Source: Brachionus manjavacas
Lineage: Eukaryota; Rotifera; Eurotatoria; Ploima; Brachionidae
Direction of reading: 5' to 3'
DNA length: 64,000 nucleotides
NCBI GenBank assembly: GCA_019054805.1
Contig: JAHQIY010000004.1
Span: 4,898,001-4,962,000 of the forward strand
Made by a program: the position numbers and the translations under genes. This document shows, one piece after another, positions 31,801 to 43,736 of this stretch (its first letter is position 1; each line of letters begins with the position of its first letter). The notes under the pieces were generated by a model that saw only the letters and a list, made by a program, of their open reading frames with translations, had not been told where the DNA came from and did not search any database.

Positions 31801-33992
31801 TCAGTATACTAAAGCTCGCTATTTGCGTTTTGGTCTAATGACAAACTTATGAACCTATTACAAAATACTTTTTTTAAGTCCATCATTTCAAATTAATGGA
31901 GTTTTTATTATTTAAAATATTTTTCTAGAATTTATTTCAATCATATTTGTAAACTTTGAAGGGCAACTATTTGCTAAATAAATGCAGGTCGAGCAACGAA
32001 ATTTATCAAAGAAAATTCAAGTATGAGCATGGTCTTTAGATAACTTGAAGAAGTTTATGTAGTAAAGGACAGGTTAAAAGAACTCTGTAAAACTTTCAGT
32101 AAGTAAGACACCTAAAACAGTCAACTACCAGAAGTTGAAGGCACAAATAGATAAAATAACTTCAACTTTTTTCTGTGTATTTTTGGGTCTTTTTTGTGTA
32201 ACTAAATTATTTTTATCTTGCATAATAATTGCTTATCTGATGGAAGTGCTGAGTTTTAATGGTCTGAGAATAGCCTCATTGCACTTTGAAAATTCTAAGC
32301 TAGTTTTTATTTTAATTTTACTAAAATTAAAGCTTTTAAGAGATCGCAACATCACTTGAAGTATGTACCAAACTTTTGTTTTTGGTCCCAGATAAACTCA
32401 AAAGAATGTTTGCAGCGAGTACAGCTTAATTTGACTTAAAGCTCTAATGTCTTGTTTGCATCCATAACTTGGATTTTCTAAAAAAAAAATTTTTATTCTA
32501 ACAAAATTTATTAATTTTTTGTTTCTTTATTCTTAAATTTCTTTAGTTGTAATTCATTTTGGGACAGGATACCATACTGGTAATGCATTCAATTTTAAAG
32601 TAATTTTTGTTAATATGGCTATGTTGTTATTTGCAGTGGAACAAAAAAATTTAGTCTCTATTATATTTTCTGAAGATTTTTTAAATATAGCCTCTTTAAC
32701 AAAAGCGAAAAAAAAGCTAATTGTTTTTTTTGTTGATAATTATTTTCAATAACTTTCTTTTTTTCTCAAGTTTTGAATTAAAAAAATTTAGATCTGCTGA
32801 CAAAGAAGTGATAAAAAAATTGTTTTAGTTTCAACACTTCATGCTCTCAATGTTCGTAAAAGAAAAATCTTTTTGAAAAGTAATTTTTTAATTTCAACGA
32901 TGAATAAATATAGAATTTTTAGATTGTTAAATTTGAGAAATACTAAAAATTTTTGAATCAAATTTTCCAGTCTAATTGGAACCGTTTTTTTCTCATTTAT
33001 TTTATTAAAAATTTAAAAGGTTCATCCAATTTATTTAAATAAAAACCTGCATTCAATTGGAATTAGATCTTGGAGGTTTTGATATTTTATTTAGTTTTAG
33101 ATTTTTTTTATTGAATATTACCAATTAAAAATTTTAACATAGTAAAATTTAGATAGTACTAAAAAATTTTTCAAGGTTCAATCAAAGCTATATAAAAGAT
33201 AACTACAATTTTTATTCAAAAATTTTTAATTCATTTTTTAAATTTTGACATTTAATTTAAAAAAAAAATTTTTGAATAGCAATTATTTATATTATCAAAG
33301 TATGTACATAAAATTTAATACTTTAAAATTTAAATAGTCCTAAAAAATTTTGAATCAAATTTTAAAATTAAAATTGTTAAAGGTTCAATCAAAGCTAGAT
33401 AATAGATAACTAAAATTTTTATTTTAAAATTTCCAGTATATAGTTAATTCATTATAAAATTAAAAATTTAATTTGAAAAAAAAATGCTCCCAAAAATAAA
33501 TAAACTTGCATCATATGCACACAATCAAATCGATTGTGCATAGTAAATAACTCAAGCTTTTTGGATGTATAGCTCTCTCTCTTTCTCTCTTTAATTTCTT
33601 TTCTATAATTCTATTGCTCTTGGTAGAATACTTTCCAAAAAGCGGCCGCACTTCTATTAATAACCAACAGATACTAAAATAGGAAATTCGATTTAGACCA
33701 TTTTTTGTTGCTTTGCCAAATTTAATTTCGAATTATACGACTAATTTCATTTGTTTAGTTGCGATGGTTCTCTTTGCCAAAAAGAAAGAGAGAGAGTGAG
33801 ACTCTATGTCCCATCAACAACAAGAAAAAAATACCAAGCCAGTTGCCTCTCTACATAAAATCAATCAAATTTTTTTTATAGATTTTTTTGTTGGTTAGAC
33901 AATTTTATTGTGAGAGAAGAAAGATTTCTCTATAAAGTGAAGCTAAATGATACAAGCAGCCAGGAGCCTAAAAAAATTGTAAATACTACAAA
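31801..33992. other. Intergenic and upstream region of the zinc-finger gene
   Basis: AT-rich to about 33480. From 33480 to 33990 composition becomes more balanced with CT/GA tracts (CTCTCTCTCTTTCTCTC near 33570, GAGAGAGAGTGAGAC near 33790), which look like promoter or 5' UTR DNA of the gene starting at 33993. Confidence 0.45.
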
Positions 33993-36900
33993 ATGGTAAA
34001 TTGTGTGGACAACGAAAAACTCCTCAAGAACATTATCACCCAATTTTGTGATCAAAACTTCAAGTTCACTCTCAATCTAAAAATACTCGGTTCGATCCAC
34101 GTACAGGTGGACAACAGCGAAGTGTTGACATGTTTGCTGGACGAAAAGTTTTTCAAGAGCGGCCAAAACCGCTCGCTCATAACCACCAACCAGAATTTGT
34201 TCAATCCACTGAGCGTCAAGGCGCACGGCGACACCAACACCGCATTCAATTTGGTCACCACACTGAACCAACTTCAGCAGCAGCAGCAACAACAACAACA
34301 TCAGCAACAACAGCAGCAGCAGCATCAATTGAAGCTGGTCAACACATCCCAGCTGTCCAATGTCAAAATGCAGTCGTTGTCCTCGTCTTCGTCGACCAGC
34401 TCGTCCGCTTCGTCTTATCTTTCCGGTGATTGCAATCAGCATAAGCGAAAGCGCTCCAATGGTCAGAAGAGCGACGACGGTTTGTCTTCGTCGTCGGCCT
34501 CGAGCCGTTCTCGCCGCGAGCATCATCAATCGGACGACGAGGACGAAGACGAGGCCAACTCGAGCGATCACAACGAAAACGAGAATGAAAACGAGGAAAA
34601 TTTGAACAACAGCTCCTCGGATCAGACTCCGCTCAAGCGGAACAAGATGGACGAGCCCGACGAGGCAGCGACGGCCGCTGCCAACGCTCTCTCGCTCATA
34701 TCGGCCGCTGCAGTCGCCTCCAAATTGTACAATCAACAAAACCCTCAGAGCCAGCACAATTATCACAATATAGCGGCTCATCTAAATCCGTACCAGACTT
34801 TTGCGCCTAACAGCGAGGGCGAACAGCCCGGGCCCAGTGCACTTGCGGGCCCAAGTGGCAGACCTCTGAAACCGAAGGCGAAATTTTTGACCAACGACTA
34901 CGAACAGCAGCTGAAGCAGCAGATTTTTCAGCAGTCAATAGAAAACTCGGCCCCGGGCTACCCCGTTGACCAAGAGGCAAAAAAAGCCGAGGAAGAGCAC
35001 GAGTCTAGCTTGGAAGAAAGTCAATTGTACATGGACGAGGAGAACAACAAAAATGACAAGGAAAACGAGGAACAAATGAACCAAAATGGTCAGCAAACGG
35101 ACCCTCAGCCCTCCATGCACTTGCAACAGCAGCAGCAGCAGTTGATAATGGCAGCGGCAGCGGCTGCGTTCATGAACAACAATTCCAATGCTCAGCAGCA
35201 TCAGTCGGGTGCAGAAAATTCCAATTTAAAATTGTTCCTGCCCCACAATTTGGCGCTTAATTTGCCCAAGGCCCAGGCCCAGCCTGTGACACATGTGCCC
35301 AATGTAAGACTAATTTTTTTCTCTCTTAAATTTAAAATTAATGTCAGGCACCAAAACTTTTTTCTTAAATTAAGTTAAATGATTATTCCAATTTAGCTCA
35401 ATTTTATATGCGCACAAGCTTAAACACTCCTCAATTGATTAAAAATTTATTAAATAATAGCATTAAAAATATTTCTAACCAAACTTTGATAAGTCAAGTT
35501 CAGCTAAATAGTTCTGGCACAAAGCCCTTCTCTTGTCATAAATGTCAGCGCACATTTAACTCTAAGTACAATGTTATCCGACACTTGAAACAGTACCATG
35601 CGGACAAAAGGATGTTCAAGTGCAGCATATGTGGCCGAGACTACAAGTGGGTGGACTCGTTGCACAAGCATATGAAGCTGCACAAACAGCAGCAGGCCGA
35701 GCAGCAGATTCAGCTAGAGGAGCAAAAAAAGCAGGAGGAGGAGGCGGCCGCAGCCAAAAAGAGCCAGGAAATGTCCGATAGTGGTGTGGTGGTCTTAGAG
35801 GAAATCGAGGACGAAGAAGAGCCTCAAAATGAACTTGAAGCTGATTTTAATAATGACGTTGAGCCTGAAATAGATGACGATTCTTTGATTATTCTTTCGC
35901 CCAAAAATAATTTTGAATCTTTTTTATGAATAAAAAAATTTAATTTTTTTTTCATTTTTTTTTGTTTCAGACAGAAAAAGGAAAAAAAAAGTCCAAGGCT
36001 GCAGGGCTTATGTCCCCGTCATCCAATCTTATTCCGCACAATGGGCCCATTTCGAACAAGTCATCGAGCTCGGTGTCGTCTGCTAGTTCGTGTGCGTCGA
36101 CCAGCTCGGCCAAATCTAGCAAAAAGAGCCGCCAAACAATTGCGGCATTGGCCGCAGCAGCTGCGGTGGTTCGCCCCGGTGCAACACCTAATCAAAGCAC
36201 AGACTCTCAGCGCAGTGTCCAACATGGTCTTAAGGACACCAGCAACATTGATCAAATAATCAATGAAGTGACCGAAAAGTCAAAAATTTCCACTGCTTCG
36301 CCAAAACCAGTGGCAAGTAAACATTTGAAAAAGCATCATCTTTTGTCCGCTTCGGTTCCACATTCGCCAAATGCGCCCGTTCTACCAAAAAAAGAAAAGA
36401 CCAAAAAATCTAAAGCCAACGACGCGGTGAGCATAGCACCCAACTTGACCATGAACGGAATTAGCAATCAGGTTATTCCATCAAACCAGCAGAATTCGGC
36501 ACAAGCGGCCGCTGCAGCCGCCGCAGCTGCTCTTCAGTATCACCACTTTTTGAACAACAATTTAAAAATGAACAGCGCCACTCCCCAAAAACCAAATCCC
36601 AAATTTCACTTGGCCAATGGTGGCTATGTGGAAGAGGCCGAAAATCAAATGAAAACTTGCAAGTATGAGGACGCGGATGAGGAAGAGCCGTATGACGATG
36701 AAGACATAAAAGATGGCCAACATGCGCACCTAAACGGGCCTTTGAGCATAAAATCGCTAACCGGCCCTTTGACACAAAGCAACACCAACACTCAGAGCCA
36801 AGGTCCCAATGGCACCGCCAACATGGAATTTGAATGTACGGCATGTGAAAAAAAATTCAAATACTACTGCTACTATAAGCGGCACATGGACGCTTGTCAT

Positions 36901-37269
36901 TCGGATATGCCCAAGTATGTGTGCGATACATGCAACAAGAGCTACAAATGGGAGGCTTCGTTTAGACAACATTTGAGGAGTCATCACACCACTGGTCAGT
37001 CTGGAGGATCGCATGAGGAAAATGGAGAAGGAAAGTACGATGGTGAGGAAAATAATGAGAACCATGAGGCTCACGATACCAAGGAGAACGAAGAGGACAA
37101 CGAGGAGCCCGACGTTGGAACCAATGAAGATGAACGAATTCATCCTAATGAGAGATTGTACTATGAGCGAGATCATGAGCATATTGGTGCCGCTGGAACT
37201 CTTGCTAGCATTGCTGAGTCATTAAACGGAATGCACGGTCGATTAATGATCAACAATCAAATGTCTTAA
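33993..37269 (+). CDS. C2H2 zinc-finger transcription factor with two alternative terminal exons
   Basis: The common exon 33993-35303 (437 codons, donor AAT|GTAAGA, phase 0) encodes MVNCVDNEKLLKNIITQFC, a polyglutamine/histidine run near residues 93-112, Ser-rich and acidic tracts and basic patches (KRKR, PLKRNK). Two terminal exons with their own stops accept phase 0: A, from CAG at 35503 (35504-35929), and B, from TTTGTTTCAG at 35970 (35971-37269). Each carries one zinc-finger pair: A has CHKCQRTFNSKYNVIRHLKQ and CSICGRDYKWVDSLHKHM, B has CTACEKKFKYYCYYKRHMDA and CDTCNKSYKWEASFRQHL. Predicted products are 578 and 869 residues. The layout recalls Drosophila lola, but no BTB domain is visible. 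Third-codon positions are much GC-richer than in neighbouring genes. The acceptor for exon A is inferred from phase and has a weak pyrimidine tract. Confidence 0.85.
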
Positions 37270-39882
37270 ATGTTATGTATATTTTTAAACTAGGTGATTT
37301 TTACTCAAAAAAAAAAAGATAAAAATTTTATATGATTCCAAGCTTAAATCTTCCAAATGTTCCTTTAGTTAATTTTTTTATTTTTTTTTTGTATATATAT
37401 ATTAGTTTTTTTTGTAAATAACTGAGGCCTCGTTTGGTTGAAATTGAGAAAAAAATGGTGCTCTCAAACGATTTTTTAGTTATTATCGCGTATGATTTTT
37501 GTCAACTATTCAAAAAGCTGATAAACGGCACAGTGATACCATTATGATCAAAGTTTACCTCATAATTTGTTGGGAATGATGCTCAAAATTTTAATTGTCT
37601 ACATTAGTTGTTATATTTTTTGGTGTATTTAAAATTAAAATTTAATTTAATAATTTAATGATCTATTTATGCGTTAATAGTGATTTGGGACGAATACGCG
37701 CGATTGACTTTGGTGAGCTTCAAGCAATTTTGTTGTTTTTTTACATGATTTTTTTGTTGACTTTGAGCGTTTTTGGTCGTTTTTTTATTAATTTTTAAAA
37801 TATTTTTTTGTAATTAAAAATTTGATTTTTAAGTATTACTGTTATTTTTTTCTAATTGTTAAATTGTAATCTCACACTCAAATTGATTAAATTAAATACT
37901 AAAAATCAATTATTTCTTTTTTGATTTATAGTTTGTTTATATGTAATGATTAAAAATAGAAATTACAGAAATTTCAATATTCTAATAAATAAACTGTTTT
38001 TTAAATTTAGATTTTTTAAAGAATTGTTTAGACTGAACTCTAATTTAAAATAAATAAAGGTCAAAATTCCTTTTTAAAAAATTATTTTTTTAATTTAAAT
38101 TACCGTTAAGTCTTGCCAGATGGTGTGTAGGCTATTCTTTGATTCCTGTTTTGTTTGCATGCATAAGTGACCATGGACATCTTGTTAAAATCGTCCCCTA
38201 TTGATGTCTGAACTAAAAAATATTTTTTTTTTAACTCGAAAAAACTCCAATGACGCCTAGTCTCAAACCAAAAATCCTAGTTGTCCTTGCATTACAAAAT
38301 GAAAATAAAAATCAATCCAAAAATCTAAAAATTCAAAATTTGGGCTGTTCTCTAATTTTTATCAAAATAATCGAAATTAGATTTTATCAAGATCATGATT
38401 AATATCGTGTAACAAAGAACAAGATTAAAAATTATTATTCAAATTAATTTAAGAACAAAATTTAAAAAAGAATTGGAAATTGAATAAAAAATTACACAAG
38501 TTACAAGTTGGTAGTGTTGGCAAATCGTGGGATAAAGGCCAAGTAGAATAACTAAATTGAAAATTTTAATTTTATTATTTAAAAAAGAAAATATTGGAAA
38601 TTAATTTTCTAAATTTATCAAAAATTTCGTTGTTTTTATCTTCTTAAAAAATCTAAAAATTTAATATAAATGAACAAACTTGATTAAATAAAGTAAATGA
38701 GAGTCATTTTCATACTGTAATTAAAATGTTATCAGTGCTTTTTGCATCATTTTGCGATTAAAGCAGATTTTTAAAATTTAATAATACAAAATTTCTCTGA
38801 AACTCACCTTTTTCAAATCCTCAATTGCTTTAAATATTTTCTTTTTGTCATCTTAAATCCTATTAAAATTTATTTCAAATATGTATATCATATACAAAGC
38901 TTACCATAATGGAAAAGAATGGATTTATAAAAAAAGCAATTCAATGAAAATATATGACTTTTTAAAAAAATTCAATTTAAAGTAATTTTATTTCTAGAGA
39001 TAATCAAATCCAAATTTTTAGTATCAAACATTACATATCTTGTTCTTTAATCTTACAATCTTTATAAATGGCTTTTGGAAGCTTTTTTCTTTTTTTGGAA
39101 GGATCATTTTAAGGTCAAAAATCAAATTTATTTTTTAAAAGCTTTTTAAAATTTTGCCTAACCTGATTCAATTTCTTAAAAATGAGCTACAATTTGTCTT
39201 CAAACTCAATAGATAAAAATTTCAAATTAAAGGATAAGGCTAGTTTTTTTTAAAAGTTCAAAGTCCGGACTCTAATTTAAGTGACTTTGAATTAAATAAT
39301 TTTTAACTCAAAATTAATATTTGAATTTTTTGCCGTTCCAGGAAGTTATTGTGGCGGCTAAATGATCTTTTTACCGTTCCTTGAGACTTGTGGCTCTTAA
39401 ATAACTCCGAATAAGACTATTTATTTACTACAATAGAATACATTTGAGTAATTTAAATAATGAAAAATAAAAACTTTTAGCTAGTTTAACAATTGCCTCT
39501 TTTGAAAATATCACAAGAGAGTGGAGCATTAATCAAAATAAAGCATAATAAACGTCTGAAAAATCCGTATTTTCAAAGATGTTGACACAATTAAAAGTCT
39601 ATTAATACAAAATAATTTTTCATTTATAAATAATGAGATACTACAAGCAAGTTTTGAAAAGTTTAGATTTAGATCAAAAAACCCAAAAGGCTTTTTTCAT
39701 TAACAAATTTTTTAATCATTGCCACAAAGATTTATGATTTCAGGAATTTTTTTTTTTTTAAGGAATTATTTTTGAGAAGATCATTCAGAAAGTTTTATTT
39801 TCAATATATAGCTTGTTAAAAAAAACACCAATTACCAAGATTTTTAATGGTGGCCAAAAAATTTCTCAAAACACTCTAATAT
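37270..39882. other. 3' UTR and AT-rich intergenic desert
   Basis: The first few hundred bases are probably 3' UTR of the zinc-finger gene. Nothing else recognised; a GTCCGGACTCTAATTTAAGTG patch at about 39265 resembles sequence near 15800 and may be an old repeat. Confidence 0.45.
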
Positions 39883-40173
39883 CTAATTAAATTTTGATTT
39901 TATATCAAACTTTCCTAGGAGATAAGGAAAATTTTTAATAAAAATAAGAATAACCGAACCTAATACTGAGCCTTGTGACACTCCTAGCTTTATTGCTGTA
40001 CTTAAAGAATTTTGGTTACGTAGACGAACTATTTTTGGACTATTGCTAAAATAATTGAAAAGTAGGCCTAAAGTATCTTTGCCAAACCCATAATGAAACA
40101 ATTTTAAAAGATATAATAGCTGCGTTCTAATTATTTGTGTAACATTTATTTTTATTTCTTTAAAAATTTTCAT
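39883..40173 (-). mobile_element. LINE reverse-transcriptase palm fragment
   Basis: The minus strand reads LLKLFHYGFGKDTLGLLFNY, IVRLRNQNSLSTAIKLGVSQ and GSVLGSVILIFIKNFPYLLG. The GVSQGSVLG box is the reverse-transcriptase GVPQGSVLGP motif with P changed to S, and YGFG..L.LL.NY is the segment that precedes it. Truncated at both ends. Confidence 0.9.
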
Positions 40174-40276
40174 CTATTTCATTATTGTTAAAATATAAGT
40201 TAAAGTTAAGAAAAAATTACAACAAGAGAATTCAAATAAAATTAATAATATGAATTTTTAACCATTTATTTTAAAA

Positions 40277-40385
40277 AACATACTTAACTGGTCATTTTTC
40301 TCATTTAACAGGACTCAAAAATACTTTCAAGAAGAAAATATTTTTGAGTCCTGTTAAATGAGAAAAATGACCAGTTAAGTATGTT
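40277..40385. repeat. Near-perfect 52-bp-arm hairpin
   Basis: Arms 40277-40328 and 40334-40385 pair with one mismatch (C at 40324 against A at 40338) around a 5-nt loop. The arm contains TACTTAACTGGTCATTTTTC and CATTTAACAGGACTCAAAAA. Near identity implies recent origin or selection for structure. It sits 550 bp upstream of PARP14-like gene A. Confidence 0.93.
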
Positions 40386-40937
40386 CACAAATTGTTTTAA
40401 AAAAAATTATTTTTTTTATTCTGTTTTAAATTTTTTTATATTAAATGTAGCTCTCATGCTACTCTAAGAAACATAGGATTTTTGATATAAAAAATTAAAA
40501 TTAAATCTCGACTTTACTTATAGTCAGATGACTGTTTCTTAACTACCTATTTTTATTGCAAAAATTGTCAAAATTTTTAGCTCTTCAATTTTCCTAACAT
40601 TTATAACTTTTGATAGAAATATTTTTTAAATTTTGACGAAAAATTATTTGAAATTAATTTATTTCTTGCTTTAATAATTAAATGTATTCAAAAGACAAAA
40701 TAAAAAATACGTGATTTATATTTTTAATTAAAATTCTAAATTTAAATTATGAACATTTTTAGAATTAACTTTCGTTGAAAATGTCTCGGAGTTTCTAAGC
40801 AATTAGTCCTCCAAGTTGTGCAATTAAGATAAAAATTTTCATAAATAATTTTAATAATATTTTAAATTCTAATTTTATAAATGAAATTTACTAAAATTAG
40901 AATTTAAAATCTTCAGCTCGAAAAAGAGTCCATTGGT
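40386..40937. promoter_or_regulatory. Upstream region of PARP14-like gene A
   Basis: AT-rich, no coding. A short palindromic stretch at about 40855-40915 (AATTCTAATTTTATAAATGA and its near-mirror TAAAATTAGAATTTAAAA) lies just before the ATG at 40938. Confidence 0.35.
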
Positions 40938-43736
40938 TTGAAAATGAGTGATCTAAGCCAAAATTGTGTCACATTCGAATTTTTTCCAGCTTTAGAAAAA
41001 GACGACTTTGATTTACTTTTGCTATTTCTCGAAAACAAACGTCAATCAGGAGGTGGCGATATTTCTAATGTGAATGACTTGACTTATTCAAGTGTTGAAC
41101 GCAGTAGAATTTTAAAAATTTCCTACGAAGACTCTCAGGTCGCACACAGAGTTATTTCTAAAAAATTTTTAAAATTCAAAAATTACTTCATTAGATCACT
41201 TCCAGGCTCGGTTTCAAGCTTCAAAACCGAAACCCAACATATTTTGCCAAATAAACTGATCATCCAAAATATTTCATTGAACGATGATGACGACGAATCC
41301 ATAGTCGAAATGTATGCCGAGCATTTGGCTCCTGACAATGAAGTTATTCACTTGCAAAAGTCTTCTCTCTCACCGGACACATTTTTGGTTACTTTTAAAA
41401 ATGAATTAATCAAAGATGTGGTCAATGCTCGATTTAATAAAAAAAAAATCTTTAGAAGCAAGGAGATAAATCTGATGGATTCGTTTTGCACAAATTCTTT
41501 TTTGATTTTTAACCAAAAAAAAGAATTCACTGACTTTGGTCATCTGATTGAAAAACTAAACTCAGAAGTGGCAAATGTTGAAGATTCCCAAGACTATTTC
41601 ATGGAATTTAATTCTTACTCAATTCTGATTCAATTCAATAGTGAAAAATTACTAAACGAACTTTTCGATTTTTTCAAATTTTATTTGAAATCGATTAATT
41701 TAGATTTATTAATTGAAAAAGTGTTTAATTTTGCTTTGATTGAGAATTTTTTTACCCAAGATGATTTGGTCCCAAAATTTTTTCAAAAAAAAAAATTTGT
41801 GGAAGTAGCAGTTCAGACAGATTTTCTGTCAAGTCAAGAATCGGACTCGAAGAGCGAAGGAAGTGCCCAGGATTCCCGCAAACAAAATCGAAATTCTATC
41901 ACTTCAAATTTATCCGAGTCATCCAATGTATCATCCAGCAACGAAAGCAATCTGGATAATTTAATTGAATTGAATACTGAAGAACATTATTCAAAAGCCT
42001 TGATCAATGTTAAGCAATTGTTTTTTAATTTTCAAGAAGAGCTTAAAAAAATCAATCCCAAACTTGAATTGATTAGTTCGGATGGAAAATTGTTTATTAA
42101 AAATAATTTCCCAAAAAGTAAAACTGATTGGAAAGAAAAGATCATGGCTGCATTGATTACTTTTTTTGAAAATAAAGTCCTGAGAGTTTGTATCCATGTT
42201 CCAAACAAGATTTCAAATAATTCTGATTTAATGGCAAAACTTGACGCCCAAGTCCAGGAATTTAATAAATTATGTCCTGGACTCCATTTTCAATTTAATC
42301 AACAAAATATAGAAGGCTTTGGATGTAAAAAAGTTCTGCAAGCAAAATCTAACCAAATTTCGGAGTTGATTAATTTATTAGTTTCGCCAGAAGTAAAAGA
42401 TGCCGTAGATGTCCAATATTTTGGCAACTTTGAAATCAAACCCGACACTTTTGCTTATTTGGCCTTGTGGAATCTTAAAAAAATTTTCTCCGATTTTAAA
42501 AATAATGTAAAAGCAATTGGTGACTTACAGATGGTAGATGGCATGAAATTGGTCATTTTTCAAACTGATAACGAACAAACAGACTGGGAGAAAAAGGTAA
42601 AAGATTTTCTGCTGGAATTCGAAACAAATCAGCTTAAAAAAGCGAGTTTGAAAATTCCTGCCAATTTGAGAAGCAAAAAAAATTTAGAATTAATCAAAAC
42701 TGAAATGAGGCAACATGATAAATCGATAATAAACCTGAAGTATGAGCTAGTTACAAACCAGTTTCAGGTATTTGGCTATTGCAAAGCAGTTGACAAATTC
42801 ATCAATGAAATGAATAAAAAATTTAAATCTCTCCAAGACGATTTAGATCAAAATATTGCAAATAAACTGCAAATTGTAATCAATAAATCGAAAACTATCG
42901 ATTACAACATTTTGCAGGGATTTAATGGAAAGTATTTTAAGGCATTTTCGGATAAGTTAAGCCAAAATCAAGCTTCTCTGGCAGCCTATTACAAAAATGA
43001 GATGGAAAATGGTTTCAAAATATTGTGTAATTTGGAAAAAACAGACCAAAAAGATGATAAAAAAGTGAATAAATGGCACTTGAAAGTGCTGGAATGCAGA
43101 AAAGACTTTTTTTCCAAATTTACTCGGCAAGTTGTTCAATTGCCGTCTGGTAAAACAGCGCCGAATAAGTTTGACTACGACCCAGAGTTGGTGGTTGTAA
43201 AATGGAAAAGTAGCACTCAAGCTGATGTAATTGGCGAAAAGAATGAAGTGGAAAGAGTAACAAAAATTTTGGTCGATAAAGAAAAGCCTTCCGATAATGA
43301 TGTAGCATCTAATTTTAATTTTTCAAATCCAGACGGAAATACTTTTCTTATCAATGATCTAAAATGGTTCCAGATAAGAATTTTATTCGAAGAACAGTTC
43401 TTTAAACATTTGTCTGACAATTTTAAAGATTTAAATGTAATGCTAGATACGCAGTTGACTAGAATTTGTCTAAGTGGTCAAAAAAAGGACATTGACAAAG
43501 CGAAAAAGATGGCTTTTAATATTTTGAATGAAATACTTGGAGCAGAGATTGAATGCGATTCGGACACTTTGGATCGAATGCAACAAAATGAAAAAGTATT
43601 TTTAAACTGTTTAAAAGAGAAAAAATTAAGGTGTGTTGTTGACAGCAAAAGTCATAAGGACAGGTTTATTGTTTATTCAACCAGATTGGAAGATATTGAG
43701 AAATTCAAGTCTGTTTTTTCTGAATTAAAGTTCTAG
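40938..43736 (+). CDS. PARP14-like RRM/KH protein without ART or macrodomain (paralogue A)
   Basis: Intronless frame of 932 residues. Residues about 12-90 match the PARP14 N-terminal RRM: LLLLFLENKRQSGGGDI (SGGG at 37-40) then YEDSQVAHRVISKKF, equivalent to YF.SPKRSGGGE and FYPEDVRQKVLERK in vertebrate PARP14. IVEMYAEHLAPDNEVIHLQK (about 120-140) begins a second RRM-like unit. A Ser/Asp-rich linker (about 292-340) follows. Two modules, about 370-500 and 515-640, repeat the pattern TDWKEKIMAALITFFE / TDWEKKVKDFLLEFE and GFGCKKV / VFGYCKAV, as KH-like repeats do. The C-terminal unit (about 800-930, KWFQIRILFEEQF, ICLSGQKKDIDKAKK) is KH-like. No macrodomain, WWE or ADP-ribosyltransferase segment is present. 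Likely an RNA- or protein-binding cytoplasmic protein; the function is inferred from family only. Confidence 0.85.
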   Translation: MKMSDLSQNCVTFEFFPALEKDDFDLLLLFLENKRQSGGGDISNVNDLTYSSVERSRILKISYEDSQVAHRVISKKFLKFKNYFIRSLPGSVSSFKTETQHILPNKLIIQNISLNDDDDESIVEMYAEHLAPDNEVIHLQKSSLSPDTFLVTFKNELIKDVVNARFNKKKIFRSKEINLMDSFCTNSFLIFNQKKEFTDFGHLIEKLNSEVANVEDSQDYFMEFNSYSILIQFNSEKLLNELFDFFKFYLKSINLDLLIEKVFNFALIENFFTQDDLVPKFFQKKKFVEVAVQTDFLSSQESDSKSEGSAQDSRKQNRNSITSNLSESSNVSSSNESNLDNLIELNTEEHYSKALINVKQLFFNFQEELKKINPKLELISSDGKLFIKNNFPKSKTDWKEKIMAALITFFENKVLRVCIHVPNKISNNSDLMAKLDAQVQEFNKLCPGLHFQFNQQNIEGFGCKKVLQAKSNQISELINLLVSPEVKDAVDVQYFGNFEIKPDTFAYLALWNLKKIFSDFKNNVKAIGDLQMVDGMKLVIFQTDNEQTDWEKKVKDFLLEFETNQLKKASLKIPANLRSKKNLELIKTEMRQHDKSIINLKYELVTNQFQVFGYCKAVDKFINEMNKKFKSLQDDLDQNIANKLQIVINKSKTIDYNILQGFNGKYFKAFSDKLSQNQASLAAYYKNEMENGFKILCNLEKTDQKDDKKVNKWHLKVLECRKDFFSKFTRQVVQLPSGKTAPNKFDYDPELVVVKWKSSTQADVIGEKNEVERVTKILVDKEKPSDNDVASNFNFSNPDGNTFLINDLKWFQIRILFEEQFFKHLSDNFKDLNVMLDTQLTRICLSGQKKDIDKAKKMAFNILNEILGAEIECDSDTLDRMQQNEKVFLNCLKEKKLRCVVDSKSHKDRFIVYSTRLEDIEKFKSVFSELKF

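Noticed and set aside
34052..34781. Long minus-strand frames opposite the zinc-finger gene exon
   Set aside because: They are shadows of the GC-rich, Ser/Gln/Asp-rich plus-strand coding exon and give arginine/leucine-rich nonsense.
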